64,000 nucleotides of DNA from Streptomyces canus (GTDB taxonomy: Bacteria; Actinomycetota; Actinomycetes; Streptomycetales; Streptomycetaceae), in assembly GCF_030815415.1 (NCBI RefSeq), contig NZ_JAUSWW010000001.1:5580001-5644000 (forward strand). Direction: 5' to 3'. Numbering within the stretch: the first letter of the stretch is position 1; each line of letters starts with the position of its first letter. A program made the translations under genes and the position numbers. The notes under the pieces were generated by a model that saw only the letters and a program-made list of their open reading frames with translations, had not been told where the DNA came from and did not search any database. Shown one piece after another: positions 7,898-15,648 of this stretch.

Positions 7898-8464
7898 TTA
7901 CAGGTTGCCGAGGGGCTCGATGTCGACTTTGACGGGGGTGCCCCACACCCGCAGCACCTCGTAGTCGGTGAACTCATGGACGAGCCGGTACGCCATGGCG
8001 GCCCGGGGGGCGCGCCGCTGGGCGGCGAGATACAGCTCGGCCTCCCTTCGGTCCCGCCTCGGTGTGCCGCACAGCTGCCACTCCTGCCCGTTCCACATCT
8101 CGGGCAGCCAGCGCTGCTGCGGCTGCGGGCGGTCCTCGCGCACGCCGTAGCGGGAGGGGGCGGAGGCGGCCTGCGCCGGTGCGGAGGGGCCGTTGATCTG
8201 GGAGCGCCGGGCGGTACGGCGGCGGGTCTCGCACAGCAGACACAGGTCAGGCGCGTTCTCGTCGACCGGACCGTTGGGATGTTCGGCGCAGCGGGTGCTG
8301 GGAGCGGCGGCGTTGGTGCTGTCGTCCAGCAGGTCCAGGGCCCGCTTGATGTCGGCCTTGACCTCGTACAGCTTGGTGTCCGGGGCGTCGCCGGTCAGGG
8401 CCTCGCCATGCTCGCCGAGAAGGCGCAGGGCTCGGCCCAGGGCGGTGAGCTGGGCGTGGTTCAT
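7898..8464 (-). CDS. Hypothetical protein with a zinc-ribbon-like Cys cluster
   Basis: A 188-aa protein I do not recognise. Its N-terminal third is helical (opening MNHAQLTALGRALRLLG). The middle carries CAEHPNG and CLLC about 20 residues apart, which could bind one metal ion. The C-terminal part is rich in Arg and Trp and ends VKVDIEPLGNL. There is no signal peptide or membrane helix. It is the last gene of the leftward set that begins with a Uma2-family gene, 18 bp away, so the two may be cotranscribed. Confidence 0.6.
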   Translation of the reverse strand: MNHAQLTALGRALRLLGEHGEALTGDAPDTKLYEVKADIKRALDLLDDSTNAAAPSTRCAEHPNGPVDENAPDLCLLCETRRRTARRSQINGPSAPAQAASAPSRYGVREDRPQPQQRWLPEMWNGQEWQLCGTPRRDRREAELYLAAQRRAPRAAMAYRLVHEFTDYEVLRVWGTPVKVDIEPLGNL

Positions 8465-8482
8465 GGTTACCAGTGTGTGCTA

Positions 8483-9163
8483 TCAGTCCGTGTAGTCCTT
8501 GAGCTTCTCGGTATCCAGGGTGACGTTCACGGGGGAGGGGATCTCGACGGTGGCGCCCCAGGGATAGGACGGGGACCGGTGGTAGCGGCCGTCCTTCGGT
8601 TCGCTGTAGACGGTGATGGTGTTGTTGTCGCGGTCGATGAGGAGATAGACGGGGATGTCGGCTTCGGCATAGCCGATGGGCTCGTCGACGCGGTCGCGTT
8701 GGTCGGTATCGCGGTCGTGGGAGGTGATCTCTACGGCCATGAGGGAGCCGTCGGCGTCGGACCACTCGCCGTCTCCCTTGAAGTGGTCCACAGGGACGAG
8801 GGTGCCGTCCGTGCGGGCACGGCCTTTGCGGTAGGCCTCGGCCTTGACTCCCGATTCGGGTACGAGGTCCAGATCCGGCCGGTGCTGCATGCACTGGCGC
8901 AGCAGCCACATGAAGATCGACCGGTGGTTGCCGTCCGGCATGGCCTTGACTACTACCTTTCCGTTGATGTACTCGAGCCGCACGGTTTCCGGAGCTACGG
9001 CGGCCAGCTCCTCGAATTCGTCGACGTCGAGCGGGCCATGCCGGATGCAGAGCCTTCCGCCGAGGAACTCCAGCCGGTTCTTCAGCTCCCTCGGGGCCCT
9101 GCGGACGAGTTCGTCGAAGTCCTCGACGGACATCTGCGGGCGTTCAGTGGTGTCAGGGGTCAT
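8483..9163 (-). CDS. Uma2-family (restriction-endonuclease-fold) protein
   Basis: A 226-aa member of the Uma2/DUF820 family, a PD-(D/E)XK-like nuclease fold abundant in streptomycetes and cyanobacteria whose role is unknown. Visible features are the LEYINGKVVV strand, the acidic MAVEITS strand (likely metal-binding Glu) and the following PVYLLIDRDNNTITVYS. The ATG at 9163 has an excellent GGAAGGAGG site. A second in-frame ATG at 9226 overlaps the stop of the upstream HTH remnant (ATGA), so an older, translationally coupled start is possible. Confidence 0.78.
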   Translation of the reverse strand: MTPDTTERPQMSVEDFDELVRRAPRELKNRLEFLGGRLCIRHGPLDVDEFEELAAVAPETVRLEYINGKVVVKAMPDGNHRSIFMWLLRQCMQHRPDLDLVPESGVKAEAYRKGRARTDGTLVPVDHFKGDGEWSDADGSLMAVEITSHDRDTDQRDRVDEPIGYAEADIPVYLLIDRDNNTITVYSEPKDGRYHRSPSYPWGATVEIPSPVNVTLDTEKLKDYTD

Positions 9164-9222
9164 GGCGTCGCCTCCTTCCTCCCATCGTGTCCCGGGGTGG
9201 TGTCGGCGGACCGTAGGAGCGG

Positions 9223-9500
9223 TCATACGAGTGTCCTCTCTTGTCGCTTCAGGAACATGGCAGCGCGGATCTCCGCCGCGCGGGCGTGGATCACCGGGGC
9301 GGGCGGGAGCGCGGTGGGGCGTGCGGAGGCGCGTTCGCCCCGACAACCGCCGCACACGCCGCCCGGCAGCGCCTCCGGATGGCCCAGGACCCCGCACTCC
9401 GCGCACTCCAGGATCCGAAGGGCCGGACGTGGAGCGGGCCGTTCCGGTGGGAGTTTGCTGGTCAGGCGGTTGTGGACCAGGGCGGCCGGGCTGTGGACGG
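9223..9500 (-). pseudogene. C-terminal remnant of an HTH-type protein (paralogue of the gene at 59137)
   Basis: Reading leftward, the segment gives SPAALVHNRLTSKLPPERP, then a CAEC...CGGC zinc ribbon and a tail ending KRQERTLV, stop at 9223. This aligns with the last 80 residues of the winged-helix protein at 59137-59994 (RPAALLAHRLADQLPPPPP, then CDGC...CRDC). No start codon or N-terminal DNA-binding part lies upstream. The stop overlaps the alternative ATG of the Uma2 gene, the same arrangement as at the intact locus. Confidence 0.6.
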
Positions 9501-9573
9501 GGACGGGAAGACCGATTCCTTGAAAAGAGGGCTCGGGGCTGAGGACTTGAGCTTCGGAAAGCCTTCGGAGCCC

Positions 9574-10545
9574 TCACATCGCCCAGTAGTCCCTCTCCGG
9601 CAACTCCACCCACGCGTCCGGCGGGCCCGTCACGGCCCTGGCGTCTGTCGGGCGCAGTCCCACGTACGCGATCGAGAAGGTGACCGCGCTGTAGTGGTGG
9701 ACGTACGAGAACAGGGTCTCTTCCGGGGTGTCCTCCTCGTACGGGCCGCCGCCCGGGTGGAGGTCCCAGCCCTCGTTCGTGGCGTCGCGGTAGACGCTGC
9801 CCTGGTTGCCGCTCTTGGGGTTGGCATAGAGGCCGTAGCAGACCGTGCCGGGGGAGAGGAGCTTCTCTACGCCCGGGCGGCTCAGGGCGTAGCCCCAGGG
9901 CTGGGTGAGGATGCAGCCGCCCGGCACCGTCGTGACGCCGACGAGGTGGAGGATCTCGTCCACGTCGTAGTCGTACGGGTCCTCCAGGATCTCGGCTGTC
10001 CGCTCCGGGTCCGCCGGTGTCGCCGACAGACGGCGGATCGCCTCCTCTGCGTCGATTCCGGCCACGCAGGCCAGGCTGTAGCCGTCGTGGTCGAGGGTGC
10101 CGAGTGCCTCGTGAAGACGTCGGGCCTCGTCGGCCACCGCCCGTTCCGCCGGGGTCAGTTCGGGGACGCCCTCCGGCAGCGGGCGGAACAGGTCCGGGTC
10201 CGGTCCGGCGAGGCTGAGTCTGCCCGGGGACCAGCCGCCGAAGCCGGTCCGCCAGGGGTCGGCGCCGGCGGCGGCCAGGGTGCGGGCGTTGTCCGTACGG
10301 TCCGACACCACCGCGTCCCACAACGCCGTCGTGCCGTTCTCCAGCGCGTCGACGTCCGCGACCCGCCGGGCCAGTTCCGCGACGACCTCCGGTGAACCGG
10401 ACAGCGCCGCTCGGTGCAGGGGACGTGACCCGCCCACCCCCCAACGCTCGGGATCGGCACCCGCGTCGAGACGCCGCCGTACGTCGTCGTAGTCCTGCCA
10501 GCCCCGGTAGTCCATGCCGGTCCAGCCGCCACCCCGAGCAGTCAC
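9574..10545 (-). CDS. Ankyrin-repeat protein
   Basis: About 323 aa. The N-terminal half has ankyrin-like units: RRLDAGADPERWGVGGSRPL, then HRAALSGSPEVVAELARRV, then NGTTALWDAVVSDRTDNAR with LAAAGADPW. The C-terminal half (from about residue 150) is a separate domain with many Tyr and Gly residues that I cannot name. The GTG at 10545 overlaps the stop of the DUF397 gene (GTGA), favouring translational coupling; an ATG at 10515 is the alternative. Ankyrin repeats imply protein binding; the partner is unknown. Confidence 0.7.
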   Translation of the reverse strand: MTARGGGWTGMDYRGWQDYDDVRRRLDAGADPERWGVGGSRPLHRAALSGSPEVVAELARRVADVDALENGTTALWDAVVSDRTDNARTLAAAGADPWRTGFGGWSPGRLSLAGPDPDLFRPLPEGVPELTPAERAVADEARRLHEALGTLDHDGYSLACVAGIDAEEAIRRLSATPADPERTAEILEDPYDYDVDEILHLVGVTTVPGGCILTQPWGYALSRPGVEKLLSPGTVCYGLYANPKSGNQGSVYRDATNEGWDLHPGGGPYEEDTPEETLFSYVHHYSAVTFSIAYVGLRPTDARAVTGPPDAWVELPERDYWAM

Positions 10546-10799
10546 GCCTTCATGCCCTCGATGAAGGCGGTCCAACTCGACGCCCGGAACGCGAGCTTCG
10601 GGCCGTGGGGGTTCTTGGAGTCGCGGACGGGGACGGTGGTGGGGTGGCCGTCGGCTACTTCGAGGCAGTCGCCGCCGTCACCGCCGCTGTACGTGGACTT
10701 GCGCCAGCGGGCGACTTCCAGGCAGTCGCTGCCACCCTGGCTGTAGCTGGACTTGTGCCAGGCGGCCGTGTTCAGGTCGTAGTCAGGGATGTTCCTCAT
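10542..10799 (-). CDS. Tandem DUF397 protein
   Basis: An 85-aa protein with the DUF397 signature twice: AAWHKSSYSQGGSDCLEVA (residues 12-30), then RWRKSTYSGGDGGDCLEVAD and the usual ending VPVRDSKNPHGPKLAF. Streptomycete DUF397 proteins normally carry one copy and are encoded beside an XRE (Scr1/DUF5753) regulator, whose activity they are thought to modulate. Its start lies 17 bp inside the upstream XRE gene, and its stop overlaps the next gene, so the three genes form a tightly coupled operon. Confidence 0.85.
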   Translation of the reverse strand: MRNIPDYDLNTAAWHKSSYSQGGSDCLEVARWRKSTYSGGDGGDCLEVADGHPTTVPVRDSKNPHGPKLAFRASSWTAFIEGMKA

Positions 10800-11622
10800 G
10801 GGCGTAATCCTGCGCCAACGCGTCGATCAGGGCCAGGGACTTCTCCTGCGAGAGCGCAGAGGCCACGAGGAGATCGAACATGAACCTCAGTTGGGCGACC
10901 GTGGCCGGGTCGTCCTCCAGACGCCCGATGCCGACCCCCTCGAAGTAGACCAGTGGAGGCGCGTCCTCGAGCTCCATCAGCTTCAGGGCGCCCTGCATCG
11001 CCGAGTGCGCTCCCGCACTTAGCGGCAGTACCTGCACGATGGCCCGGTTCCGGCGGGCCAGACCCGCGATGTGGCGCAGGGCCTCCTCCATGACCGCCCG
11101 GCCGCCGGTCTCCCGGCGCAGCGCCGCCTCGTCAAGTACCACCCACAACACCGGCTTTGTTGGGTTGTCGAGCAGCCGGATCCGCTCCAGTCGGCCGTGC
11201 ACCCATTTGTCGACGGTTTCCTTCGGTGTCGTCGGGTCGTACGCGCGGATCACGGCCCGTGCATACGCAGGTGTCTGAAGGAGTCCTGGGATCAAGAGCG
11301 GCGCGTACTGCCTGATCGCCGTGGCCTGAGCCTCCGCCTCCGCAGCCTCCGCGAAGTGCTCCGGATACTTCGACTTGGCCGCCGCCCCGCAGTTCCGCTG
11401 GAAGAAGCCCCCCGTCCCCAGCACCTCATCCAGCAGCCGCGCGTAATCCGGCTGCATCCGCCGCGTCCCCGCCTCCAGCTGCCCGATGAACGACCCGCTC
11501 ACGAACAGCCGTTGGCCCAGTTCCTCCTGGCTGAGCCCCGCCTTCTCTCTCGAGTGCCGTAACTCCGCACCCAGCAGCGCGCGCGGCGACGACGACGGAT
11601 CGAGGTCCTTCGGTCCCGACAT
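10783..11622 (-). CDS. XRE-family regulator with DUF5753 (Scr1-type)
   Basis: A 279-aa regulator. Residues 18-75 form an XRE helix-turn-helix (AELRHSREKAGLSQEELGQR, then SGSFIGQLEAGTRR). Residues about 95-275 form the DUF5753 sensor-like domain, with the signature YAPLLIPGLLQTPAYARAVI. The ATG at 11622 has an AGGGAG site 9 nt upstream; longer in-frame starts lack one. It heads the operon with the DUF397 and ankyrin genes and diverges from the gene at 11739. Such pairs affect development and secondary metabolism in streptomycetes. Confidence 0.9.
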   Translation of the reverse strand: MSGPKDLDPSSSPRALLGAELRHSREKAGLSQEELGQRLFVSGSFIGQLEAGTRRMQPDYARLLDEVLGTGGFFQRNCGAAAKSKYPEHFAEAAEAEAQATAIRQYAPLLIPGLLQTPAYARAVIRAYDPTTPKETVDKWVHGRLERIRLLDNPTKPVLWVVLDEAALRRETGGRAVMEEALRHIAGLARRNRAIVQVLPLSAGAHSAMQGALKLMELEDAPPLVYFEGVGIGRLEDDPATVAQLRFMFDLLVASALSQEKSLALIDALAQDYAHEEHP

Positions 11623-11738
11623 GTGCGACTCCCTGTCCACCAACGGAGATTGTTGGGGCGTCCCGTATAGCCAGGCTAGAGGCCTGACGGACACGCTGTG
11701 TTGCGAATTGCAAACTCAGCGTGCAAGTGGAGGCAAGC

Positions 11739-12131
11739 GTGCGGTCGACCGAGGAAATCGTGGCGTCCCTGCAGGAGGCGCTCGTGGGCGCCGGGGTCGT
11801 GCTGCCGTCCCTGTGTGTGGACCCCGTGACCGCCGCCACCGGCGAACCCTTCGCCCTCGTGGAGCTCGGCCGCTGCAATGTCCGTACGGCGGAACGGCTG
11901 GCGTCGGTGCTGCGAGGGGAGGAGCCGGCCGTCGGGACGTACGTGCTCGACGGCCGGGACGGGCGGATCGGCGAGGTCGTGGGACATGTGGGCGGTGTGG
12001 TGCGGTTGCGCCCCGTCGGCGGCGGCCGGGAGTGGGACTGTCCGCCGGGGTCGGTGGGGTCCGCGCCGCAGGAGGAGGTGCTGCGGGCGCGGGTGCGCGG
12101 GATCAACAGGCAGGGCCGGCTGCCCTGTTGA
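11739..12131 (+). CDS. Small hypothetical protein
   Basis: A 130-aa protein not assigned to a family. It is Val/Gly-rich and probably mostly beta strand in the second half (TYVLDGRDGRIGEVVGHVGG, then a REWDCPPGSV motif). The GTG at 11739 is preferred over the GTG at 11721 because GGAGG lies 6 nt upstream. It is divergent from the XRE regulator. The spacer holds TTGC-GAATT-GCAA (11701-11713), a possible regulator site. Confidence 0.6.
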   Translation: MRSTEEIVASLQEALVGAGVVLPSLCVDPVTAATGEPFALVELGRCNVRTAERLASVLRGEEPAVGTYVLDGRDGRIGEVVGHVGGVVRLRPVGGGREWDCPPGSVGSAPQEEVLRARVRGINRQGRLPC

Positions 12132-12139
12132 CTGGGCCC

Positions 12140-12793
12140 ATGCAGATCCTCACCCCTCGGGTCCTCGAAGCCCTGGAACGCTTCAACTCCGCCCACCCCT
12201 GGGACCACAACGCCCACTACCACCCTTGGCTCCTACGGCGGCTGCCCCGACGTTTCGATCGCGCCCTGGATGTCGGGTGCGGGAGCGGTGACCTGGCCCG
12301 GTTGCTCGCATCGCGCGCGAGGGAGGTGCACGGGATCGACTCGGACCGGGAGATCGTGCAGCGGGCACGGGAGTCGACCCCGCCGAGAGCCCCCGTCACC
12401 TTCGCCGTCACCGACGCGTCCGACCGGCTGCCCCCAGGTCCGTACGACGTCATCACCTGTGCCGCCGTACTCCACCACCTCCCCCTCAGTGAGACCCTCG
12501 CCGCCTTCCGGCAGCGGCTCGCCGCCGGCGGCACCCTGGTCGTGATCGGGCTCGCCCGTGAAGAGACCCTCGTCGAGCGTCTGCTCGGCTCTGTGTCCAT
12601 TCCTCTCAACGCCGCCACGGGCTGGGTCAAGAACAGGGGCCGTACGGCGTCCCGGCCGGTTTCCATGACCGCCGTCACCCGGGTTCCGGGAGCTACGTTC
12701 GCCGAGATCGTTCGCGAAGCCCGCCGCATCCTTCCCGGCGCCCGGATCCGGCGGCGGCTCTTCTGGCGGTACACACTCGTCTGGCGTGCATGA
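12140..12793 (+). CDS. Class I SAM-dependent methyltransferase
   Basis: A 217-aa methyltransferase. SAM-binding motif I is ALDVGCGSG (about residues 42-50), the acidic end of strand 2 is HGIDSD (about 69), and motif post-II is DVITCAAVLHHL (about 102). No substrate domain allows its target to be named; small-molecule methyltransferases of this size are common in streptomycetes. It starts 8 bp after the preceding stop and may be cotranscribed with it. Confidence 0.83.
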   Translation: MQILTPRVLEALERFNSAHPWDHNAHYHPWLLRRLPRRFDRALDVGCGSGDLARLLASRAREVHGIDSDREIVQRARESTPPRAPVTFAVTDASDRLPPGPYDVITCAAVLHHLPLSETLAAFRQRLAAGGTLVVIGLAREETLVERLLGSVSIPLNAATGWVKNRGRTASRPVSMTAVTRVPGATFAEIVREARRILPGARIRRRLFWRYTLVWRA

Positions 12794-12890
12794 GGACTCG
12801 GGGTGCGGGCGCAACGGGTGAGTCTGTTCCACTGGCGGGCCGTAAAAGCGCAGGTGGCTGTAGGCCTGGGTGAAGCAGATCCACCAATTG

Positions 12891-12994
12891 TCATCCCAGG
12901 CGGAGGCGCGTCACGCAGTGGGCGACGGAGGTGATGTTCCCGGGGCCGCCACGAGGGGGAGGATCGCCGCGGCGGTGTCGCAGGAGGTGTTCAC
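12891..12994 (-). pseudogene. N-terminal remnant of a PTS EIIB/EIIC gene
   Basis: Beginning at a GTG (12994) 16 bp downstream of the murQ stop, one frame reads NTSCDTAAAILPLVAAP. After a one-base shift near 12939 the reading continues GNITSVAHCVTRLRLG to a stop at 12891. The pattern AAAILPLVGG...NITS(I/V)AHC(M/V)TRLRLG is the start of glucose/GlcNAc/MurNAc-type EIIB, including the phosphorylated Cys. The rest of the transporter is missing. Its position behind rpiR-murQ fits a lost MurNAc or GlcNAc permease. Confidence 0.65.
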
Positions 12995-13010
12995 GCACCG
13001 AGCGTGCTGG

Positions 13011-13946
13011 TCAGCCGCCCGCCGCCGCCAGCGCGGCGCGCAGATGGCCGCCGGACTCCTCCAGAAGGCGGCCGGCCGTGGGGCCGTCCACGCCGGTGAG
13101 GAGCGTCAGGACGGCGTTCTTCACCTCGCCGCCGGTGGCCGCCAGGGCCCGCTCGATCTCCTCGTCCGTCGCGCCGGTGGCCAGGGCGACGATCCGGTGG
13201 GAGCGGGCGCGCAGTTTCTCGTTGGAGGCGCGTACGTCGACCATGAGGTTCCCGTACGTCTTGCCCAGGCGGATCATCGTGATCGTCGAGAGCATGTTGA
13301 GGACCAGCTTCTGGGCGGTGCCGGCCTTGAGACGGGTGGAGCCGGTGAGCAGCTCCGGTCCCACGACGATCTCGATGCCGTGGTCGGCGGCGGCCGCCAG
13401 CGCGCTGTGCGCGTTGCAGGACAGGCCGACCGTCAACGCGCCCCGGGCGCGCGCGTGTTCCACGGCGCCGACCGCGTACGGGGTGCGGCCGGAGGCCGAG
13501 ACTCCGACCACCGTGTCGGAGGCCCGCAGCTCCAGTGCGTCGAGGTCCGCCCGCGCCAGCTCCCTGGAGTCCTCGGCGCCCTCGACCGAGGTGACCATGG
13601 CCTCGGGGCCGCCCGCGATGAGGCCGACGACCTGCGCGGGGTCGGTGTTGAAGGTGGGCGGGCACTCGGAGGCGTCCAGCACACCGAGGCGCCCCGCGGT
13701 ACCGGCACCGGCGTAGACGAGACGGCCGCCGCGGCTCATCCGGGCGGCGATGTCCTCGATGGCGGCGGCGATGGCGGGCAGTCCCGCGGCGACGGCGGCG
13801 GCCACGGTGGCGTCCTCCGCGTTCATCAGCCGCGCGATGTCGAGGGTGGGGAGCCGGTCGATCTCGGCCAGCTCGGGGCGGAAGGCCTCGGTGGTCAGGG
13901 TCTCCAACTCGGCGCGGACGGCCCGGGGGCGGGAGGTGGAAGTCAT
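13011..13946 (-). CDS. murQ: N-acetylmuramic acid 6-phosphate etherase
   Basis: Cleaves the lactyl ether of MurNAc-6-phosphate to GlcNAc-6-phosphate and lactate in cell-wall recycling. At 311 aa it has normal length. It has the SIS-domain sugar-phosphate signatures VYAGAGTAGRLGVLDASE (about residues 76-93), VGVSASGRTPYA (about 147) and the family motif GSTRLKAGTAQKL (about 205). It lies 45 bp after an RpiR regulator gene in the same orientation, a classical pairing. The PTS gene that should follow is now only a remnant. Confidence 0.95.
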   Translation of the reverse strand: MTSTSRPRAVRAELETLTTEAFRPELAEIDRLPTLDIARLMNAEDATVAAAVAAGLPAIAAAIEDIAARMSRGGRLVYAGAGTAGRLGVLDASECPPTFNTDPAQVVGLIAGGPEAMVTSVEGAEDSRELARADLDALELRASDTVVGVSASGRTPYAVGAVEHARARGALTVGLSCNAHSALAAAADHGIEIVVGPELLTGSTRLKAGTAQKLVLNMLSTITMIRLGKTYGNLMVDVRASNEKLRARSHRIVALATGATDEEIERALAATGGEVKNAVLTLLTGVDGPTAGRLLEESGGHLRAALAAAGG

Positions 13947-13991
13947 GGGGGGTGGCTCTTTCAGGTGGCGATCCGATGGCGTGCCTACGGC

Positions 13992-14915
13992 TTATGGCTT
14001 ACCGCGGTGTCGATGTGCCAATGCCTCGTACGACGCGGCGAGCGCGGGAGCCGCGGTCTCGTAGGTCCTCTGCGCCACCCCCACGAACAGACAGTCCACC
14101 ACCAGCAGCTGGCTGGTCCGTGACGACATGGCCGCGGGCCGCAGTTCACTCTCGCGCGCCGTCGACGTCGTCAGTACGTGGTCGGCGTACTGCGTGACCG
14201 GGCTGTTCGGCCGGCCCGTGATCGCCACCGTCGTCGCCCCGTGCTCGAAGGCGGCCCGCAGTGGCTCGATGACATCGCCCGTGGCGCCCGAGTGCGTGAT
14301 CGCGATCGCCACGTCGCCCGCCCGCAACTGCACCGCGTTGGTCACGGCGAGGTGGGGGTCGTTGTGGGCGTGGGCTATGAGGCCTATGCGCAGCAGTTTC
14401 TGGGTGAGGTCCTGGGCGACGAGACCGGAGGCGCCGACGCCGTACACGTCGATGCGGCGGGCGGTCGCGGCCGCCGTCACCGCCGCGGCCAGCTGGACCG
14501 TGTCGAGACCGGCCGCGGTGTCCGCGAGGGTCTGCTGCTCGTCGTAGGCGAGTTTGGCGACGACGTCCGCGAGGGGATCGTCCACCGCGATGTCCGTCGT
14601 GATCGCGGGCGCGCGCCCCGACTGCTGCTGGGCGGCGAGGCCGGCGAGGGCGAGGCGCAGGTCGCGGTAGCCCGGGTAGCCGAGAATGCGGGCGGTGCGC
14701 ACGACCGTCGCCTCGCTGGTGCCGGTGAGTTCGGCGAGGCCGGTGACCGTGAGGGCCGCGCAGCCCGCGGGGTCGCCGGCGACCGCCTCGGCGACGCGCT
14801 GCATGGAGCGGGTCATGGAAGGGGCGAGGGTGCGCACCTTGGCGGCGAGCGCGGCGGGGGCCGGCGGTGCGCCTCCCGAACCGCTCCCGAAAATTTCCTT
14901 CACTTCCTGGGTCAC
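13992..14915 (-). CDS. RpiR/MurR-family transcriptional regulator
   Basis: A 307-aa repressor-type protein. The N-terminal RpiR helix-turn-helix spans about residues 25-100 (TVTGLAELTGTSEATVVRTA is the recognition part). A C-terminal SIS sugar-phosphate-binding domain spans about 130-285 (DVYGVGASGLVAQDL and AITHSGATGDV). The GTG at 14915 is used because the nearby ATG at 14919 is in another frame. It is upstream of murQ and presumably controls it in response to MurNAc-6-P or GlcNAc-6-P. Confidence 0.88.
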   Translation of the reverse strand: MTQEVKEIFGSGSGGAPPAPAALAAKVRTLAPSMTRSMQRVAEAVAGDPAGCAALTVTGLAELTGTSEATVVRTARILGYPGYRDLRLALAGLAAQQQSGRAPAITTDIAVDDPLADVVAKLAYDEQQTLADTAAGLDTVQLAAAVTAAATARRIDVYGVGASGLVAQDLTQKLLRIGLIAHAHNDPHLAVTNAVQLRAGDVAIAITHSGATGDVIEPLRAAFEHGATTVAITGRPNSPVTQYADHVLTTSTARESELRPAAMSSRTSQLLVVDCLFVGVAQRTYETAAPALAASYEALAHRHRGKP

Positions 14916-14934
14916 CCATGAAAGATATTTTCGG
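14887..14934 (-). promoter_or_regulatory. Candidate RpiR operator
   Basis: Outer inverted repeat CCGAAAAT (14887-14894) and ATTTTCGG (14927-14934), plus an inner GAAA-GATAT-TTTC (14920-14932). It overlaps the start of the rpiR gene and lies in the divergent promoter region. GAAA/TTTC half-sites are usual for RpiR regulators; autoregulation is inferred. Confidence 0.4.
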
Positions 14935-14970
14935 CTCGGTGTTGCGGTCAAGAGTGCGCACAATGGGTGC

Positions 14971-15366
14971 ATGGATCCCTCCGGCCACCCCATCAGCCCC
15001 CTGGAGCAGGCGTTGCACGCGGCACGCGCCCTCGTGCTCGCCGATCTGGTCGCGGGCGAGGTCGCCGAGGCGGACGTCGTGTCGCTGGTCGAGGACTCCG
15101 TCGTACAGCGGCGCTGGTGGGTGGAGCAGTGGCCGGACGGGGTGGAGTTCGTGGCCGGGCTGATCGCGCAGGACGTCCAGGACGCGCTGCTGGAGCGGTA
15201 CGGACGGTGGCCGCTGTGCCCGGTGTGCGAGGCGGGCGATCCGCATGCCCTCGACGTCGAGCCGGAACTGGGGCCCGATCCGCACTGGGTGTGTCACCAG
15301 GCGGGGGTGAAGGTCGCCGCGGTGGGCTCGCTGCGTCCCGCGACGGGCGGGGCGGCGTCCTCGTGA
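14971..15366 (+). CDS. Hypothetical protein with a Cys pair
   Basis: A 131-aa protein with an N-terminal helical half (LEQALHAARALVLADLVAG) and a C-terminal CPVC plus Cys/His cluster (PDPHWVCHQAG) that may bind zinc. Its stop overlaps the GTG of the DUF4031 gene (GTGA), so the two are translationally coupled. I do not recognise the family; small pairs like this are conserved among streptomycetes. Confidence 0.65.
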   Translation: MDPSGHPISPLEQALHAARALVLADLVAGEVAEADVVSLVEDSVVQRRWWVEQWPDGVEFVAGLIAQDVQDALLERYGRWPLCPVCEAGDPHALDVEPELGPDPHWVCHQAGVKVAAVGSLRPATGGAASS

Positions 15367-15641
15367 CCGTCTACATCGACCCGCCCGACTGGCCCGGGCA
15401 CGGCCGCATGTGGTCGCACCTCGTGAGCGATGTGTCCTACGACGAACTGCACACGTTCGCCGACGGGTTGGGCGTTCCGCGGCGGGCCTTCGAGCGGGAC
15501 CACTACGACATCCCCTCGCACCGGTACGCCGACGTCGTGGCAGCCGGGGCCGTGGAGGTCAGCAGCCGTGAGGTGGTACGGCTGCTGACGGCGTCGGGTC
15601 TGCGCAGGCCCAAGGGGCGGGCACCGCAGTCCGGTTCGTGA
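15363..15641 (+). CDS. DUF4031 domain protein
   Basis: A 92-aa protein matching DUF4031: it opens VYIDPPDWPGHGRMWSHLVSD and continues ELHTFADGLGVPRRAFERDHYDIP. The His/Asp-rich core suggests a small metal-binding enzyme, but no function is established. It is translationally coupled to the upstream gene through a GTGA overlap. Confidence 0.85.
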   Translation: MTVYIDPPDWPGHGRMWSHLVSDVSYDELHTFADGLGVPRRAFERDHYDIPSHRYADVVAAGAVEVSSREVVRLLTASGLRRPKGRAPQSGS

Positions 15642-15648
15642 CCGGGAC

